Notes: generated by a model not told the origin, from the letters alone. DNA of 64,000 bases from Saprospira sp. CCB-QB6 (GCF_028464065.1 NZ_CP116808.1:3129501-3193500); one strand, 5' to 3'; positions 33,970 to 43,450 are shown, counted from the stretch's first letter. Program-made: numbers and translations.

Positions 33970-34851
33970 TTAGCTTCCAATTTGCTCGCCCATCCGAACA
34001 GCTGTTTCCATCCCCCGACGGCTATTTTCCAATAAATCGGCACTCAACTCAAATTGTCCAGGCTCCAACAACATCACTACCGTAGAGCCCCCAAAAGCAA
34101 AGTATCCCATTTCTTGCCCCTTTTCTAGTTGGGCGTTGGGCGGATAACTAAAATGAATGCTGCCTACCATCGTAGCCCCCACCGGCGCCAACAAAATATC
34201 GCCCCGATCAGCCGTTTTTAAAAGACTATACGCCCTTTTGTTTTCGCAAAATACCTTAACAAAATTCCTCGCTAAAGCATAAGGCGAAACTGAATAATAC
34301 CGCCCCACAATCTGCTTGGCCTCCTCGGCCTGCCCCGCATAGGGAAAATGATAGCGATGATAATCATGCGGCGCCAACCGAATAATCAATAAACTCCCCT
34401 TGGCATAACGCTCAGCCAAAGCTTCATCGCCCAAAAAACGCTTCAAATTAAAGGCCTGCCCCTTCACAAAAAAAGCACGCAGCTCATCAATATGCTCAAA
34501 AGCTAGAAGCTTCCCATCAGCCGGAGAAACTAAACCCTCTCCAATGGGCCGTGCAGAAGGATGCAGCTTGCGACAAAAAAAGGCATTGAAGTTCTCAAAT
34601 TCCTCCACTGTCCGCAAAGCCTCGCTCATATCTATATTGTAGGCCGCCACAAAATCCGCAATTTTCTTAGCCGATTTTTCCTTATCCATCCGCCGCCCAT
34701 ACCAAGCCGACAAAAATTTTCTACGCACCAATAACTCCAAAGGCAGTTTGCCCAAAGGACTCTGATACAAAAACCGAATGTACTTTTCCGCTGGCGGCCG
34801 CTCCTCACAAAGCGCTCCCGTCTTGCGGTCTATATATTGTATTCCTTGCAT
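33970..34851 (-). CDS. psd: Phosphatidylserine decarboxylase
   Basis: Makes phosphatidylethanolamine from phosphatidylserine at the inner membrane, 293 residues. The pyruvoyl-forming cleavage site is FGGSTVVML near residue 251 (a GGST variant of the classic LGST). Other hallmarks are FNAFFCRKLHPSARP near residue 85, VSPADGKL near 104, and the catalytic-histidine segment HDYHRYHFPYAG near 155. The length and GGST fit the type II subgroup that keeps a short N-terminus. ATG 34851 is preferred over a TTG at 34869. The gene is divergent from the TPR-CHAT gene, with repeat copy 12 in the 197 bp between them. No pssA gene is beside it. Confidence 0.92.
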   Translation of the reverse strand: MQGIQYIDRKTGALCEERPPAEKYIRFLYQSPLGKLPLELLVRRKFLSAWYGRRMDKEKSAKKIADFVAAYNIDMSEALRTVEEFENFNAFFCRKLHPSARPIGEGLVSPADGKLLAFEHIDELRAFFVKGQAFNLKRFLGDEALAERYAKGSLLIIRLAPHDYHRYHFPYAGQAEEAKQIVGRYYSVSPYALARNFVKVFCENKRAYSLLKTADRGDILLAPVGATMVGSIHFSYPPNAQLEKGQEMGYFAFGGSTVVMLLEPGQFELSADLLENSRRGMETAVRMGEQIGS

Positions 34852-34882
34852 GCTCGCTTTTTTTGACAATTATTTATCTTTT

Positions 34883-35021
34883 GGGGCCTCCCGCAGCCAA
34901 GCTGCGGGCGCTACGTTTCGCAGCTCGCAGTTCTGCTCGGCCCTGCGGCAGCCAAGCTGCCTGGGTCTGCGGCTGCGCCGCACTGCTCCACATCGCTAGG
35001 CCTGCGGCGGCTTCGCCGCCT
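34883..35021 (+). repeat. GC-rich intergenic structured repeat, copy 12 (GGGGCCT end type)
   Basis: Between divergent genes. Hairpin 1 is CCCGCAGC/GCTGCGGG, hairpin 2 GGCAGC/GCTGCC and hairpin 3 GCGGC/GCCGC. The closing CATCGCTAGGCC is followed by the tail hairpin GGCGGC/GCCGCC, ending 27 bp before the CHAT gene start. Confidence 0.85.
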
Positions 35022-35048
35022 GCTTTCTCCAATTACAGCAAATCGCCT

Positions 35049-37553
35049 ATGAAATTAGTAATACGTTTAGTTTTCTTTTTCCTCCCTTTTTGCCTTTGGG
35101 CCCAAGTAGAGGATTTACAGCAACAAGCTCGGCAAAAATGGAGCTTGGGCCAAGAAAAACAAGCTTTTTTTCTAGCCCATAAAGCCCTGCAGGCTACAAA
35201 AGACCAACCCAATGCCGCCCACTATAATAGTTTGCTACTCCTTTTTGAACTGCATTTTGAATTGGGCCATATCGAACAAGCCCGACAGTATGGCGCCCTA
35301 GCCCTACAACTTAATGAACAAGCAGGATTCCGCTTGGGTTCAAGCCAATTCCTCTATAAACAATTGGCCCGCCTAGAACAGCTCGCTGGCCAATATGAAG
35401 CCGCTGAGCTTTTTCTGATGCAAGCCCAAGAACAACTGCCCCCTCTGCTCGGCCCACCTAGCTTCGATCGCCTAGAACTCTTGGCCCAATTGGCCGAAAT
35501 CTATCAGCTCAAGGGACAAGAATTTGCTGCCCAACAAATTTATGACAAAATTTTGCAGCAAAAAAATATCCCCAAAATCGATCGCCTGAAATGGCTGTAT
35601 GGGGCCGCCCTGCTGGCCCAAACAAGCAGCAATTGGCCCAAAGCAGAGGCCTTATTCCAAGAAGCCCTAGCCCTTACTGGCCCAACAGAAGCCTACCAAA
35701 GAGAAGTCTTAAATGCTGCACTAGCCAAAAATGCCTGGAAAATGGGAAAAGCCGCCTTGGCCCAAAAACGCTATACTCAATTGTATCAGCAGCGGCAAAA
35801 GCAGCTGGGCCAAGATCATCCACTCACTTTAGCTTTAGCTGGAGAAATGGCCTACTTCTATGAAAGTCAAGGCCAATTGGACCAAAGCCAAGCCCTAATG
35901 CAGCTGCATATCCAAAGCCTTATTCAAGAAATTGATGAATTGGCCCAATACCTTAGCTACCAAGAGTTTTTAAGGGTTCAACAAAGCTTGTCCCCACAAA
36001 TCCATCGCTTTGTCGCTTGGGTAGCTCGACAACCCCAACAAAAATGGCTTAAACTATTGGCCCAACTCCAACTTGCTGTACAAGCTAGGGGACAAGAGGA
36101 GGCCAGCGCCTTTAAACAAGCGCTCTCTGCCTTAAAGGAGCCGCATTTTATGGACCTAAAAATGGATTGGGAAGAAAGCAGCCAACTCCTCGCTCAAAGT
36201 TATCGCTTAGGCAAGGATAAGGCTGCGCTGCGCTTTGAACAAGCAGAGCTCAAAGCAAAACTAAAGACCCTAGAAAAAGAACTAAAGGCAGCACTCCGCC
36301 AAAAAGAAATTCCCTTCCAACCTGCCAATGCCCAATTGGCGCAATTACAGGCTCAATTAGATAGTACAGAGGCTGCCATCAATATCTTTCATTATCAGGA
36401 CCATAACGGCCAAGATTGGCAAAAGGAATCCAATTTGGCCGCCCTAATCTTTACGCAAGATAGCCTCTTGCTTTGGCAACCTTTAGGGACCGAAGCCGCA
36501 ATTAGTCCTGTCTTATCGCATATCTTCCGCCTGCAATCGACCGCAGATATTAACCGCAGTTATTTATCTATTCCAGCACTGAGCGAATTACTCGATCAGC
36601 AGCTTTGGCAACCTTTGCGCCCCCATTTAGTAGATAAAAAGCGCTTGCATCTCCAATTGCCCGCTATCTTGCAGGTCCTTTCTTTTGAGGCCATTATGCA
36701 AAGCCACAATAAGCATTATTTGATTGAGGATTATGAAATCAATTATTATAGCAGTTTTCAAAAGCTAAAGCAAGAGCAGGATTATGCCAATAAAGCGGCT
36801 TTCCTTATGGGCGGAGTCGATTTTGGCCAGAAACCCAAGCGCAGCCCTTGGCTAGCTTGGGAACCCTTGCCTGGCAGCTTGAGCGAGGTCGAAAATTTGG
36901 AGGTGCTCTTGTATAATTCTGCCTGGGAAAGCGAACTCTACACCTCTGGGGCCGCCAATGAAGTTCGCTTTTTGGAAATGCTCAAAGAGCGGCCCTTTCG
37001 CTTGATTCATTTAGCGACTCATGCCTACTTTTTTGAACCCAATACCGCCGAAACAACTGGAATTAGCTTTGGGGAATCGCCCAATAGGTTAAGCCTAAAA
37101 GAACAATTGGCCCAAGAAGAAGAACAGCCCCTAATGCGTTCGGGTTTGGTCTTTGCTGGCGCCAACTTGAGTTGGCAGGGACCCGCTAGTAGCTCTATGG
37201 CCGAGGCCGATGGCATCCTTACGGCCTTAGATTTATTGAGCTTAGAGCTAAAAGGCTGTGAACTCTTGGTCCTTTCCGCCTGCCAAACTGCTTTGGGCCA
37301 AAGAAGCGCACAAGAAGGCTTGCTTGGACTGCCTACGGCTTTTCGCCAAGCAGGAGTAGACTATTTTATGGGCAGCCGATGGAGCATTAACGATAAGGCT
37401 ACCGCTATTTTTATGGGCCTCTTTTATGATTACTATTTAGCTGGAGATCCGCCCCAAACCGCCTTTAGGAAAGCCCAATTGGCCCTAATGAAAGAAGAAA
37501 AAGGACGCTATGCCCATCCTTATTATTGGGCCGCTTTTCAGTTGTTGCGCTAG
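35049..37553 (+). CDS. Secreted TPR protein with C-terminal CHAT protease domain
   Basis: An 834-residue exported protein. The signal peptide is residues 1-19 (cleavage after LWAQ). Residues about 25-330 are tetratricopeptide repeats (for example LAQLAEIYQLKGQEFAAQQIYDKIL, MAYFYESQGQLDQSQALM). A coiled-coil region (about 400-450) leads to a CHAT domain at about 540-834. The CHAT caspase-like dyad is complete: His in LIHLATHAYFF near residue 657 and Cys in LVLSACQTALG near residue 744. CHAT proteases in the cytosol act in effector systems such as Craspase, but the signal peptide places this one in the periplasm or outside. That is common for Bacteroidota, and their targets are unknown. ATG 35049 is chosen because the signal peptide starts there. 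Confidence 0.9.
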   Translation: MKLVIRLVFFFLPFCLWAQVEDLQQQARQKWSLGQEKQAFFLAHKALQATKDQPNAAHYNSLLLLFELHFELGHIEQARQYGALALQLNEQAGFRLGSSQFLYKQLARLEQLAGQYEAAELFLMQAQEQLPPLLGPPSFDRLELLAQLAEIYQLKGQEFAAQQIYDKILQQKNIPKIDRLKWLYGAALLAQTSSNWPKAEALFQEALALTGPTEAYQREVLNAALAKNAWKMGKAALAQKRYTQLYQQRQKQLGQDHPLTLALAGEMAYFYESQGQLDQSQALMQLHIQSLIQEIDELAQYLSYQEFLRVQQSLSPQIHRFVAWVARQPQQKWLKLLAQLQLAVQARGQEEASAFKQALSALKEPHFMDLKMDWEESSQLLAQSYRLGKDKAALRFEQAELKAKLKTLEKELKAALRQKEIPFQPANAQLAQLQAQLDSTEAAINIFHYQDHNGQDWQKESNLAALIFTQDSLLLWQPLGTEAAISPVLSHIFRLQSTADINRSYLSIPALSELLDQQLWQPLRPHLVDKKRLHLQLPAILQVLSFEAIMQSHNKHYLIEDYEINYYSSFQKLKQEQDYANKAAFLMGGVDFGQKPKRSPWLAWEPLPGSLSEVENLEVLLYNSAWESELYTSGAANEVRFLEMLKERPFRLIHLATHAYFFEPNTAETTGISFGESPNRLSLKEQLAQEEEQPLMRSGLVFAGANLSWQGPASSSMAEADGILTALDLLSLELKGCELLVLSACQTALGQRSAQEGLLGLPTAFRQAGVDYFMGSRWSINDKATAIFMGLFYDYYLAGDPPQTAFRKAQLALMKEEKGRYAHPYYWAAFQLLR

Positions 37554-37564
37554 TTTGGAGGAGA

Positions 37565-37702
37565 CAGGCGGCAAAGCCGCCGCAGGCCTAGCGATGCGAA
37601 AGGGTGGCCGTCAGGCCAGACCGAGCAGGCAAAGCCTGCGAAGGGCCGAGCGAATAGCGAGCCCTGAAGCGTAGCGCCCGCAGCTTGGCTGCGGGAGGCC
37701 CC
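37565..37702 (-). repeat. GC-rich intergenic structured repeat, copy 13 (GGGGCCT end type)
   Basis: Inverted, in a convergent gap. Hairpin 1 is CCCGCAGC/GCTGCGGG, hairpin 2 GCAGGC/GCCTGC, hairpin 3 GGCC/GGCC and the tail hairpin GGCGGC/GCCGCC. Confidence 0.85.
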
Positions 37703-37710
37703 AAAACAAT

Positions 37711-37746
37711 AAAAAAAGAGCAGATACCTTTAACCGTATCTGCTCT
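37711..37746 (-). terminator. Terminator of gcvP
   Basis: A stem AGAGCAGATAC/GTATCTGCTCT, loop of eight bases, followed on the minus strand by a T tract. It lies 36 bp past the gcvP stop. Confidence 0.88.
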
Positions 37747-37781
37747 ATCTATTTAAGGCTATTCCTTAGGCTGTTTTGCCC

Positions 37782-40709
37782 TTAGGCTTCGCATTCTGCT
37801 TCATTTTCATAGCTGCTAAGCGGGGGACAAGTACAAATCAGGTTTTTGTCGCCATAAGCGCCATTGACCCGATGCACAGCGGCCCAAAACTTATTCTCTC
37901 GCACAAAGGGGAGGGGATAGGCGGCCTTGCTTCTAGAATAGCTATGATTCCATTCGTCAGCACTGAGTTCGTGAATGGTATGCGGCGAATTGATTAGTAC
38001 ATTATCCTCTGCATCGGCTGCACCGCTAGCAATTTCGTCAATCTCTTGGCGGATTTGCAAAAGCGCATCGCAAAAGCGGTCTAGCTCTGCCTTATCTTCC
38101 GATTCTGTGGGCTCAATCATGATGGTGCCAGCCACAGGGAAGGAAAGGGTAGGGGCATGAAAACCGTAATCAATAAGGCGCTTGGCCACATCTTCTGCAG
38201 AGACTTGCAACTGCTTAAATTTGCGCAAGTCAATAATCAATTCATGGGCGGCCCGACCTTTTTCGCCTGTGTACAAAACATCAAAGTCTTGCTCTAAACG
38301 GGCCTTAATGTAGTTGGCGGTTAGAATCGCATAGGCCGTAGCATCGGTACAACCCTGCGCACCCAACATGCGGATATAGCCATAAGAAATGAGCAAAATA
38401 CTAGCCGAGCCCCAAGGCGCAGCCGATACCGCTCTAGTGCCTTGCTCTCCACCCACTTGCTCCGAAATATAATGTTTGGGCAAGAAGGGCTTGAGCTTAT
38501 CATTTACACAGATGGGGCCCATGCCAGGTCCACCCCCCCCATGCGGAATTGCAAAGGTTTTGTGCAAGTTAAGGTGACAAACATCGGCACCAATGAGGCC
38601 AGGGGCGGTGAGGCCTACCTGTGCATTCATATTGGCCCCATCCATATAGACGAGTCCGCCACAATCGTGAATCTTTTGGCAAATCTCTTGGATGGCGGTT
38701 TCAAACACCCCATGCGTAGAGGGATAAGTGACCATCAAGCAAGAGAGCTGATCCTTGTATTTGTCGGCCTTTTTATTGAGATCTTCTACATCAATATTTC
38801 CTTTTTCATCGCATTTTACGACCACGACCTTCATGCCAGCCATTACTGCGGAGGCGGGATTGGTGCCATGAGCCGAAGAGGGAATCAAGGCAATGTTGCG
38901 TTCTGTTTGTCCATTGGCCAAATGATAGGCCCGAATGCTGAGCAAACCGCTGTATTCTCCCTGCGCACCAGAGTTAGACTGTAGCGAACAGGCCGTGAAT
39001 CCTGTAATATCAGATAAATAGCGCTCCAACTCATCAAAGATTTGGAGATAGCCCTCTGCCTGATCCAAAGGCGCAAAAGGGTGCAATTGACTAAAGGCTG
39101 GCCAAGAAACCGGAATCAACTCGGTGGCTGCATTTAGCTTCATGGTACATGATCCCAAGGAGATCATGGAATGCACCAAGGACAAATCTTTATTTTCCAG
39201 GCGCTTGATATAGCGCATCATCTGACTTTCAGACTGATAACTGTTGAATACGGGATGCTCTAGGTAAGCGCTTTCTCTTTGGAGCTGGCTGGGAATTTTA
39301 GGCGAGGCAAAAGCAGTAGCATAACGCTCGGCCAATTGCTCGGCTGTGGCCTGGACTTTTTGCTCCTTGAGGGCGGCAAATACATTAACCAATTGGGCAA
39401 TGTCTTCAAGCTTAGTGCTTTCATCAACTGATATTTGCACATAGCGCCCCATATCATAAAATAAATTGAGTTCCTGAGCCAAAGCCAATTCCCGCAATTT
39501 CTCCTGCTCCGCTTTCTCCAAAACATCAATTCGGAGGGTATCAAAATAGGCTTTATTCAATTGTTGAAAGCCCAAACGACTCAACTCTGCCTCCAAAACC
39601 TGTGCATGCCGATGAATATGCTCGGCAATTTTGCGAATGCCATCAGGTCCATGATAAACGGCATACATACTCGCCATAATGGCCAATAAAGCCTGAGCCG
39701 TACAGATATTAGAAGTCGCTTTATCTCTGCGAATATGTTGCTCTCTAGTTTGTAGGGCCATCCGCAAAGCGGGCTGCCCTTTTTGGTCCAAAGACATACC
39801 AATAATGCGGCCTGGAATCTGACGAACAAACTCCTCTTTGGTCGCAAAATAAGCAGCATGAGGACCACCAAAACCCATAGGTACCCCAAAGCGCTGGGTA
39901 TTTCCCACAACTGCATCGGCTCCCCATTCTCCAGGGGCTTTCAACAAGGCGAGGCTCATCAAGTCGGCGGCTACGATTACGTAAATGCCTGCCGCCTTGG
40001 CCCGCTCAACGGTTTCCTGAAGGTCCTTAACTTCTCCTCTAGAGTTGGGATATTGCAATAAAATCGCAAAGATTTCAGGGTCCTTAAAGCGCATGCGTTC
40101 TGGATCCGCCACCGCAATCTCAATTCCCAAAGGCTCTGCTCTGGTCTTGAGTACATCTAGGGTTTGGGGATAAATCTCGCGGCTAACCAACAACTGATTT
40201 GCTGGGTTATTTTTGCTCTTCCGATTCTTTAAGCTATAAAACATCGCCATCGCCTCGGCCGCAGCCGTGGCTTCATCCAACAAAGAGGCATTGGCTACCG
40301 GCAAAGCCGTCAAATCACTGACCATCGTCTGATAGTTCAGCAAAGCCTCCAAACGTCCCTGAGCAATCTCCGCCTGATAGGGCGTATACTGGGTATACCA
40401 ACCTGGATTCTCAAAGATGTTGCGCAAAATTACATTGGGCGTTAGCGTATGATAATAGCCCTGACCAATGTAGCTTTTGTAGACTTTATTTTTGGCTGCA
40501 ATGCCTTTTAACTCGGCCAAATAATCAGATTCAGAAAGGGCCTTTGGCAGTTGCAAGGGCGTAGTTCTTCTAATGTTTTCAGGGATAGTTTCCGCAATCA
40601 AAGCCTCTAAAGAAGGGAGGCCGATTTGCTTCAACATATCTTGAAGTTCGGCTGCATTTGGTCCAATATGACGCTGCACAAAACGATCGGGATGCTGGAA
40701 AATAGACAT
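37782..40709 (-). CDS. gcvP: Glycine dehydrogenase (aminomethyl-transferring), glycine cleavage P protein
   Basis: Decarboxylates glycine with pyridoxal phosphate and passes the aminomethyl group to the lipoyl H protein; cytosolic. At 975 residues it is the fused one-chain form (N- and C-halves both present). The PLP-lysine motif is HLNLHKTFAIPHGGGGPG near residue 715. The opening FVQRHIGPNAAELQDML and the IGQGYYHT segment near residue 80 are classic. SLGSCTMKLNAA near 520 and NSGAQGEYSGLLSIRAYH near 575 are also typical. gcvT and gcvH are not nearby, so the system is dispersed. It is transcribed alone with its own terminator. Confidence 0.97.
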   Translation of the reverse strand: MSIFQHPDRFVQRHIGPNAAELQDMLKQIGLPSLEALIAETIPENIRRTTPLQLPKALSESDYLAELKGIAAKNKVYKSYIGQGYYHTLTPNVILRNIFENPGWYTQYTPYQAEIAQGRLEALLNYQTMVSDLTALPVANASLLDEATAAAEAMAMFYSLKNRKSKNNPANQLLVSREIYPQTLDVLKTRAEPLGIEIAVADPERMRFKDPEIFAILLQYPNSRGEVKDLQETVERAKAAGIYVIVAADLMSLALLKAPGEWGADAVVGNTQRFGVPMGFGGPHAAYFATKEEFVRQIPGRIIGMSLDQKGQPALRMALQTREQHIRRDKATSNICTAQALLAIMASMYAVYHGPDGIRKIAEHIHRHAQVLEAELSRLGFQQLNKAYFDTLRIDVLEKAEQEKLRELALAQELNLFYDMGRYVQISVDESTKLEDIAQLVNVFAALKEQKVQATAEQLAERYATAFASPKIPSQLQRESAYLEHPVFNSYQSESQMMRYIKRLENKDLSLVHSMISLGSCTMKLNAATELIPVSWPAFSQLHPFAPLDQAEGYLQIFDELERYLSDITGFTACSLQSNSGAQGEYSGLLSIRAYHLANGQTERNIALIPSSAHGTNPASAVMAGMKVVVVKCDEKGNIDVEDLNKKADKYKDQLSCLMVTYPSTHGVFETAIQEICQKIHDCGGLVYMDGANMNAQVGLTAPGLIGADVCHLNLHKTFAIPHGGGGPGMGPICVNDKLKPFLPKHYISEQVGGEQGTRAVSAAPWGSASILLISYGYIRMLGAQGCTDATAYAILTANYIKARLEQDFDVLYTGEKGRAAHELIIDLRKFKQLQVSAEDVAKRLIDYGFHAPTLSFPVAGTIMIEPTESEDKAELDRFCDALLQIRQEIDEIASGAADAEDNVLINSPHTIHELSADEWNHSYSRSKAAYPLPFVRENKFWAAVHRVNGAYGDKNLICTCPPLSSYENEAECEA

Positions 40710-41007
40710 CGGCGTTTAGCTTTTGAGCAAAATTAAATTTTGCCTTTTTAAAATAGTTGAGTTGATACTTGCTACTTCTTTGGTTTTTAGCCCCTTAAGT
40801 AGTCGAAGGGCAAGAACTGTTAGCTGTGCCACAAAGCTAAATTTTTTAGGCTAGATTCTAAACCGCTTTGCCTTAAAAAACAGATTTATCCAGACAATGT
40901 TTTTTCCTTTTCCCCCCTAGCGAAGTTTTGCCCTAGGCCAGCTTTTCCCCTGTTCATGGATCTATAGCCCAATAGCTTCTTTTCTGCTGTTTTGAGGCTG
41001 TTGTTTT

Positions 41008-41125
41008 GGGGCCTCCGCCTCGCTGCGCTCGTCGGCGCTACGTTTCGGGGCTCGCTGATCGCTCGGCCCTGCGCCAGCAAGCTGGCTGGGTCTGGCCTGC
41101 GGCCACCCCTACACATCGCTAGGCC
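41008..41125 (+). repeat. GC-rich intergenic structured repeat, copy 14 (GGGGCCT end type)
   Basis: Between two minus-strand genes and pointing against both. Hairpin 2 is CCAGC/GCTGG, hairpin 3 GGCC/GGCC, closing CATCGCTAGGCC. The remaining 40710-41007 holds no gene and is likely the gcvP promoter region. Confidence 0.85.
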
Positions 41126-41173
41126 ATGGACCAACAAAGCGCTAGCTTATGCGCGCTTATAGGCATGATATAC

Positions 41174-42151
41174 CTAGATCAATTCCAATTGAACCTTAGC
41201 CATATTAGCGGCTGGATTATCCAACAACAGCAAACGATGGCCCGAAGGCAATTGTAAATGGACCGTTTGATTGGGATGCAAGTCATAGACCTCCGTGGGG
41301 GTATCTGCGGCATTGGCCGCAGAGTAGTATTTAACTGCTGCTCCTTCCAAATGAGTAATACGAACGCTTTCCCCTCCTCGCAGTAGGCCTTCTAGTTGGA
41401 CCAAGCGGCTTTCTGGGGCCAGCTCTAGCTCAAAAAGGCCAAACTCTTCTTCTTTAGCACTGGCTTTGCGGCCTCTTTTTTTGCGCTTTCGGAAATACTG
41501 TAGCTCATAGAAGTTTTTGACCAAATACAGCTCTCTATAGTAGTGCGTTTTCAAACGAGAAAAGCCCCAAAAAAGAACAATGGCCAATTCTTGGCGCAAG
41601 GCCTCTAGGGTATCGGCATGATTGTCTTTGGTCCCTTCATTGCCTTGTTGTTCTTGGCGAGTGGCCTGCATTTGCTGACCAAAAGCAAGGACTTCTGTCG
41701 CTAAGGCCCCTAGTTGCGCATCCGAGCTAAGGGCTTCGCCCAAAGTATTAACGGCCTCTATCCGCATTTCATAAGCTCCTTTTTGAAAAGGATTGCGGCC
41801 CTCTGGCAATAGGGCCATATAAGTCGCACTCTTGGCATCGTAAACTATCTGAATCTGCACATCCCAACTTCTAATCTTCTTTGCAGATAACAAACGAAGC
41901 AAATCATGAAACTCAGCAGTCTTTTGGCGGTAGAGATTCCGCTGTAAGGTCTTCACTCTATATTGCTGAATGAAATTGCGGTATGCGGGCTCGACAAAAT
42001 CCAATATCTCTTGAATGACGGGATCATTGGGCGCCTTTGCCGCTAGTTTGTGGATGTGATCGGTAGACAATAAATACATTCTCTTTAAGCTATTTTCTGT
42101 CCAATTGTCAATGAAGTTGTCTAAATGAATCCACTCTCTGGGGTACCTCAT
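41174..42151 (-). CDS. Hypothetical protein next to the 41-bp repeat array
   Basis: A 325-residue cytosolic protein without recognised motif. The N-terminal 120 residues are helical and charged. A middle part (about 120-215) is alpha-helical with a Gln-rich linker near 170. A strongly basic patch FRKRKKRGRKASAKEEE lies near residue 225. The C-terminal 90 residues are beta-rich (ESRLVQLEGLLRGGESVRITHL to VHLQLPSGHRLLLLDNP). The KRKKRGRK patch could bind nucleic acid, but that is a guess. The 41-bp tandem array starts about 210 bp upstream of its start codon, so the array could influence its promoter. Confidence 0.65.
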   Translation of the reverse strand: MRYPREWIHLDNFIDNWTENSLKRMYLLSTDHIHKLAAKAPNDPVIQEILDFVEPAYRNFIQQYRVKTLQRNLYRQKTAEFHDLLRLLSAKKIRSWDVQIQIVYDAKSATYMALLPEGRNPFQKGAYEMRIEAVNTLGEALSSDAQLGALATEVLAFGQQMQATRQEQQGNEGTKDNHADTLEALRQELAIVLFWGFSRLKTHYYRELYLVKNFYELQYFRKRKKRGRKASAKEEEFGLFELELAPESRLVQLEGLLRGGESVRITHLEGAAVKYYSAANAADTPTEVYDLHPNQTVHLQLPSGHRLLLLDNPAANMAKVQLELI

Positions 42152-42362
42152 GCTTTGTGTTATTTATGGGGTAAATAAATAAAGTATAGTATAAATCTAA
42201 GTATATCTTTTCGTATAGTCAATGAATGCCTAGGAAAAACATAACATTTTTGATACTTATTATTTTCAACAGACCATTATTCTAGTCGATAAAGTAGCTA
42301 TTGACTTACAAGTTGTTATAGTCAATCTGTTTTAGCCTCCAATGAAAATGGGTATTTAAAGA
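42152..42362. other. AT-rich gap between the unknown gene and the 41-bp array
   Basis: No gene is visible. This should carry the promoter of the minus-strand gene ending at 41174. No clear TAnnTTTG box is found on that strand. Confidence 0.4.
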
Positions 42363-43266
42363 GGGGATTTTCCCAAGGCGATTGGATTTTTCCGATTAGC
42401 GTGGGGAAATTCCCCAAGGCAATTGGATTTTTCCGATTAACGTGGGGAAATTCCCCAAGGCGATTGGATTTTTCCGATTAGCGTGGGGAAAATCCCCAAG
42501 GCGATTGGATTTTTCCGATTAGCGTGGGGAAATTCCCCAAGGCGATTGGATTTTTCCGATTAACGTGGGGAAATTCCCCAAGGCGATTGGATTTTTCCGA
42601 TTAACGTGGGGAAATTCCCCAAGGCGATTGGATTTTTCCGATTAGCGTGGGGAAATTCCCCATGGCGTTTGGATTTTTCCGATTAAGGTGGGGAAATTCC
42701 CCAAGGCGATTGGATTTTTCCGATTAGCGTGGGGAAATCCCCCAAGGCATTTGGATTTTTCCGATTAGCGTGGGGAAATCCCCCAAGGCGTTTGGATTTT
42801 TCCGATTAGCGTGGGGAAATCCCCCAAGGCGTTTGGATTTTTCCGATTAGCGTGGGGAAATTCCCCATGGCGTTTGGATTTTTCCGATTAGCGTGGGGAA
42901 ATTCCCCAAGGCATTTGGATTTTTCCGATTAGCGTGGGGAAATTCCCCAAGGCATTTGGATTTTTCCGATTAGCGTGGGGAAATTCCCCAAGGCGTTTGG
43001 ATTTTTCCGATTATCGTGGGGAAATTCCCCAAGGCATTTGGATTTTTCCGATTATCGTGGGGAAATTCCCCAAGGCGTTTGGATTTTTCCGATTATCGTG
43101 GGGAAATTCCCCAAGGCGTTTGGATTTTTCCGATTAGCGTGGGGAAATTCCCCAAGGCGTTTGGATTTTTCCGATTAGCGTGGGGAAATTCCCCAAGGCG
43201 TTTGGATTTTTCCGATTAGCGTGGGGAAATTCCCAAGGCGTTTGGATTTTTCCGATTAGCGTGGGA
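42363..43266. repeat. Array of 22 tandem 41-bp repeats
   Basis: Twenty-two head-to-tail units with no spacers. The unit holds GGGGAAATTCCCC (a near-perfect dyad), then AAGGCGTTTGGATTTTTCC, then GATTAGCGT. Variation is confined to a few columns: GGCGATT dominates units 1-9 and GGCGTTT or GGCATTT units 10-22; TTAGCG alternates with TTAACG (units 2, 5, 6) and TTATCG (16-18); AAATCCCCC is seen in units 10-12; CATGG in units 8 and 13. The last unit has lost one C. A 41-bp step is close to four helical turns. It is non-coding: stops in most units and no conserved start. Confidence 0.95.
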
Positions 43267-43374
43267 TAGCTGTCTAAGGTTCTATCTTTTTTTTCTGGAC
43301 TGCCCCTACGACAGATTAGCTAGGCCTGCTTAAAAACAAAATATTGAAAACCCTTGTATTTTGGGGCCAAGAAT

Positions 43375-43398
43375 CCTGCAGCCTAAAGGCCGCAGGGC
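43375..43398. repeat. Solitary tail hairpin of the structured repeat family
   Basis: CCTGCAGCCTAAAGGCCGCAGG has the same framing (CTGC..GCAGG around a variable stem) as the tail hairpin of the intergenic elements, without the rest of an element. Confidence 0.5.
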
Positions 43399-43402
43399 CA
43401 TA

Positions 43403-43424
43403 GCTGTAGGTTGAAACCTACAGC
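43403..43424. repeat. Short palindrome 1 (GTAGGTT..AACCTAC)
   Basis: GCTGTAGGTT-GA-AACCTACAGC, ten-base perfect arms. First of four similar palindromes within 210 bp. Confidence 0.8.
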
Positions 43425-43450
43425 CAATTAACGAATGCATTTTAATATAG

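Noticed and set aside
34863-35048. Longer N-terminus for the TPR-CHAT gene
   Set aside because: It would translate a repeat element, and a perfect signal peptide starts at 35049.
37782-40709. Frameshift or split in gcvP
   Set aside because: The frame is intact for 975 codons, with both halves and the PLP-lysine motif present.
42363-43266. CRISPR array or short coding genes in the 41-bp array
   Set aside because: There are no unique spacers; the whole unit repeats. The 67-residue open frames arise only because units 16-18 read TTATCG and thereby lose a stop; they appear in all three frames and have no conserved start.
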